Notes under the pieces: generated by a model
What the model saw: only the letters and a program-made list of their open reading frames with translations
Databases searched by the model: none
Told to the model about the DNA's origin: nothing
Source: Clostridia bacterium
Lineage (GTDB): Bacteria; Bacillota; Sulfobacillia; SLMV01
Assembly (NCBI GenBank): GCA_003554565.1
Contig: PWGR01000227.1
Span: 1 to 7,741 of the forward strand
Direction of reading: 5' to 3'
DNA length: 7,741 bases
In this document: piece after piece, positions 6,820-7,741 of the stretch
Position numbering within the stretch: position 1 is the stretch's first letter
How the letters are laid out: the number at the start of each line of letters is the position of its first letter
Translations under genes and position numbers: made by a program

Positions 6820-7205
6820 TGTCGCCTTCCTCCCGTGGGCCGGGGAAACCCCGGGCAATGATCCGGTGGATCAGAAAGCAGCTGTTTCAGTCTCTTCCAC
6901 TCGGTACGCATAGCATCATCATCGCCGGAGAGCTGGGATGTGAGATAACCCCGCACTTTATCTAATGCCTCTTCCAGGTCCTCTCTATCAATATGATAGA
7001 ATATCCAGTTTCCCTGCCGTCGGGCCGTGGCTATGCCAGCCTCGCGCAGAATCCGGACCTGCTGAGATATGGCGGGTTGACTGAGATCAAGTATGTATTC
7101 AAGCTCGCATACACACAGTTCACTGTCGCACAACAGACGGACGAGCTTTATCCGGGTCTCCCCGCTGAGTGCACGAAGGATTCGCAGTGACTCCAGCAAT
7201 TTCAT
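6816..7205 (-). CDS. arsR: ArsR-family arsenic-responsive repressor
   Basis: A 129-residue winged-helix repressor that should release DNA when arsenite or antimonite binds. The metal site is clear: SELCVCEL (28-35) with Cys31 and Cys33, the classic CVC motif on the recognition-proximal helix, plus Cys26 nearby. The DNA-reading helix is LSQPAISQQVRILREAG (about 41-57), and the beta wing is RRQGNWIFYHI. The C-terminal tail of about 40 residues is basic and Pro/Gly-rich. The start ATG 7205-7203 has only a G-rich stretch ahead of it rather than a clean ribosome binding site, but it gives the normal N-terminus. The stop overlaps arsC by 4 bases (GTGA). It probably represses its own transcript; candidate operators lie in the upstream gap. 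Confidence 0.95.
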   Translation of the reverse strand: MKLLESLRILRALSGETRIKLVRLLCDSELCVCELEYILDLSQPAISQQVRILREAGIATARRQGNWIFYHIDREDLEEALDKVRGYLTSQLSGDDDAMRTEWKRLKQLLSDPPDHCPGFPRPTGGRRQ

Positions 7206-7340
7206 CCCCCATCCCTGTCAAACGCCCTACTTGCCTCAGGTTGCGTTCCTTTGAGCAAGGTCGTAGCAGGATGATCGAAGTATCACGGTCAAACAGTTGC
7301 TGTTTAAAACGACATATCCCGGAAAACGCCCAGCTGCAGG
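7206..7340 (-). promoter_or_regulatory. remB-arsR gap with candidate ars promoter/operator
   Basis: This 135-base gap holds a perfect inverted repeat with 6-base arms (AAACAG-CAA-CTGTTT on the minus strand, 7291-7305). It overlaps a -35-like TTGACC (7287-7292); the matching -10 region is poor. Nearer arsR is an imperfect inverted repeat, TTGCTCA with TGAGGCAA (7252-7258 and 7231-7238). Either could be the ArsR operator. There is no clear terminator after remB, so arsRC may also be reached by read-through. Confidence 0.4.
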
Positions 7341-7631
7341 TCAACCAATGCCTGTGGAGACACCCAGAGCACTGTCTCTGTCTACCCGGCGCTGCAGGGT
7401 GGAACTGGTTATGGGAGACAAGATAACCTCTTCGCTGCAGATCACCACAGATCTGATCTCCTCGACGTCGTCCGCGGTGAACTCCTGACCCACACTCCGC
7501 AGAGTACCGGCAACGCGGGCCATCTCCAGCATCTCCCGGTTGATATCTGATTCCGCCCAGGATTCGTAGCTGCAAACTGCCAACACATCTTTGCCCTGCA
7601 CGATCTCATTCCATCCGAGGTGAATATACAT
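7341..7631 (-). CDS. remB: DUF370 protein, RemB/YaaB-like
   Basis: A 96-residue protein starting at ATG 7631-7629 with GGGAGG 6 bases upstream. It begins MYIHLG and has the LSPITSSTLQRR segment near residues 72-83, which closely recalls B. subtilis YaaB/RemB (MYIHLG and SPLSSSTLKKR). The family (DUF370) is related to RemA, a DNA-binding activator of matrix genes; RemB is the paralogue encoded between recF and gyrB. The protein has no membrane segment or signal peptide. Its place upstream of gyrB matches the Bacillus order, except that arsR-arsC lies between. The middle region (about 36-60) is more acidic and slightly longer than in Bacillus. The role in this organism is unknown. Confidence 0.9.
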   Translation of the reverse strand: MYIHLGWNEIVQGKDVLAVCSYESWAESDINREMLEMARVAGTLRSVGQEFTADDVEEIRSVVICSEEVILSPITSSTLQRRVDRDSALGVSTGIG

Positions 7632-7665
7632 CTAGGACCTCCCACTCTCTTTATAAAAGTATAAG

Positions 7666-7740
7666 TCAGCGGCAGATCTCCCGCACCCCTCCTTTACAGA
7701 CGACCAGTCGAGAGTCGGGTGTCGCCGCCCGGCGCGCATA
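7666..7740 (-). CDS. Possible C-terminal end of RecF
   Basis: A frame open from the right edge ends at a TGA (7666-7668) after 24 codons. Its last residues, SRLVVCKGGVREICR, resemble the closing beta-strand of RecF proteins (hydrophobic strand, Gly turn, R-x-x). The 34-base gap to remB fits the recF-remB order of Bacillota. Another frame ends in TAA at 7694-7696 and a third runs to 7632, so this assignment depends mostly on synteny. Confidence 0.4.
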   Translation of the reverse strand, partial: YARRAATPDSRLVVCKGGVREICR

Positions 7741-7741
7741 C

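Noticed and set aside
7120..7575. Minus-strand frame of 151 codons across the remB-arsR gap
   Set aside because: It overlaps both remB and arsR in another frame, and those two genes have clear family matches.

Overview
The window is a chromosomal segment from a GC-rich member of the Bacillota, and every supported gene lies on the minus strand. Three things point to this group: a tRNA-sensing T-box leader, a RemB/YaaB (DUF370) gene directly ahead of gyrB as in the Bacillus subtilis origin region (recF-yaaB-gyrB-gyrA), and strong GGGAGG-type ribosome binding sites followed by frequent GTG starts. The genus cannot be fixed from this sequence. A Clostridia- or Limnochordia-like anaerobe is a guess.

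Reading in the direction of transcription (right to left): a possible last 24 codons of recF (7666-7740), remB (7341-7631), a compact arsR-arsC pair (6391-7205), a gap of about 310 bases with a clear extended -10 promoter and a long leader, gyrB (4124-6076), gyrA (1611-4088), and a PurM/HypE-like ATP-binding protein (561-1592). Next come a sigma-A promoter and a complete T-box riboswitch with its terminator (230-510). The first 71 codons of a class II aldolase/adducin-family gene then run off the left edge (1-214).

The gyrB-gyrA-PurM/HypE-like block looks like one operon: the gaps are 35 and 18 bases, each gene has its own ribosome binding site, and there is no internal terminator. GyrB and GyrA form DNA gyrase, which introduces negative supercoils. 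The third gene has no evident link to gyrase. The T-box starts a separate amino-acid-responsive operon. Its specifier reads best as UCC (serine), which would suit a serine-biosynthesis or serS operon beyond the edge, although the first gene is an aldolase-family protein.

The main departures from the textbook layout are the arsenic regulator/arsenate reductase pair sitting between remB and gyrB, an arginine at the GyrA position equivalent to E. coli Ser83, the PurM/HypE-like gene in the gyrase operon, and the T-box in front of an aldolase-family gene. I found no CRISPR array, transposase, tRNA or rRNA, and nothing that is clearly a wholly new system.
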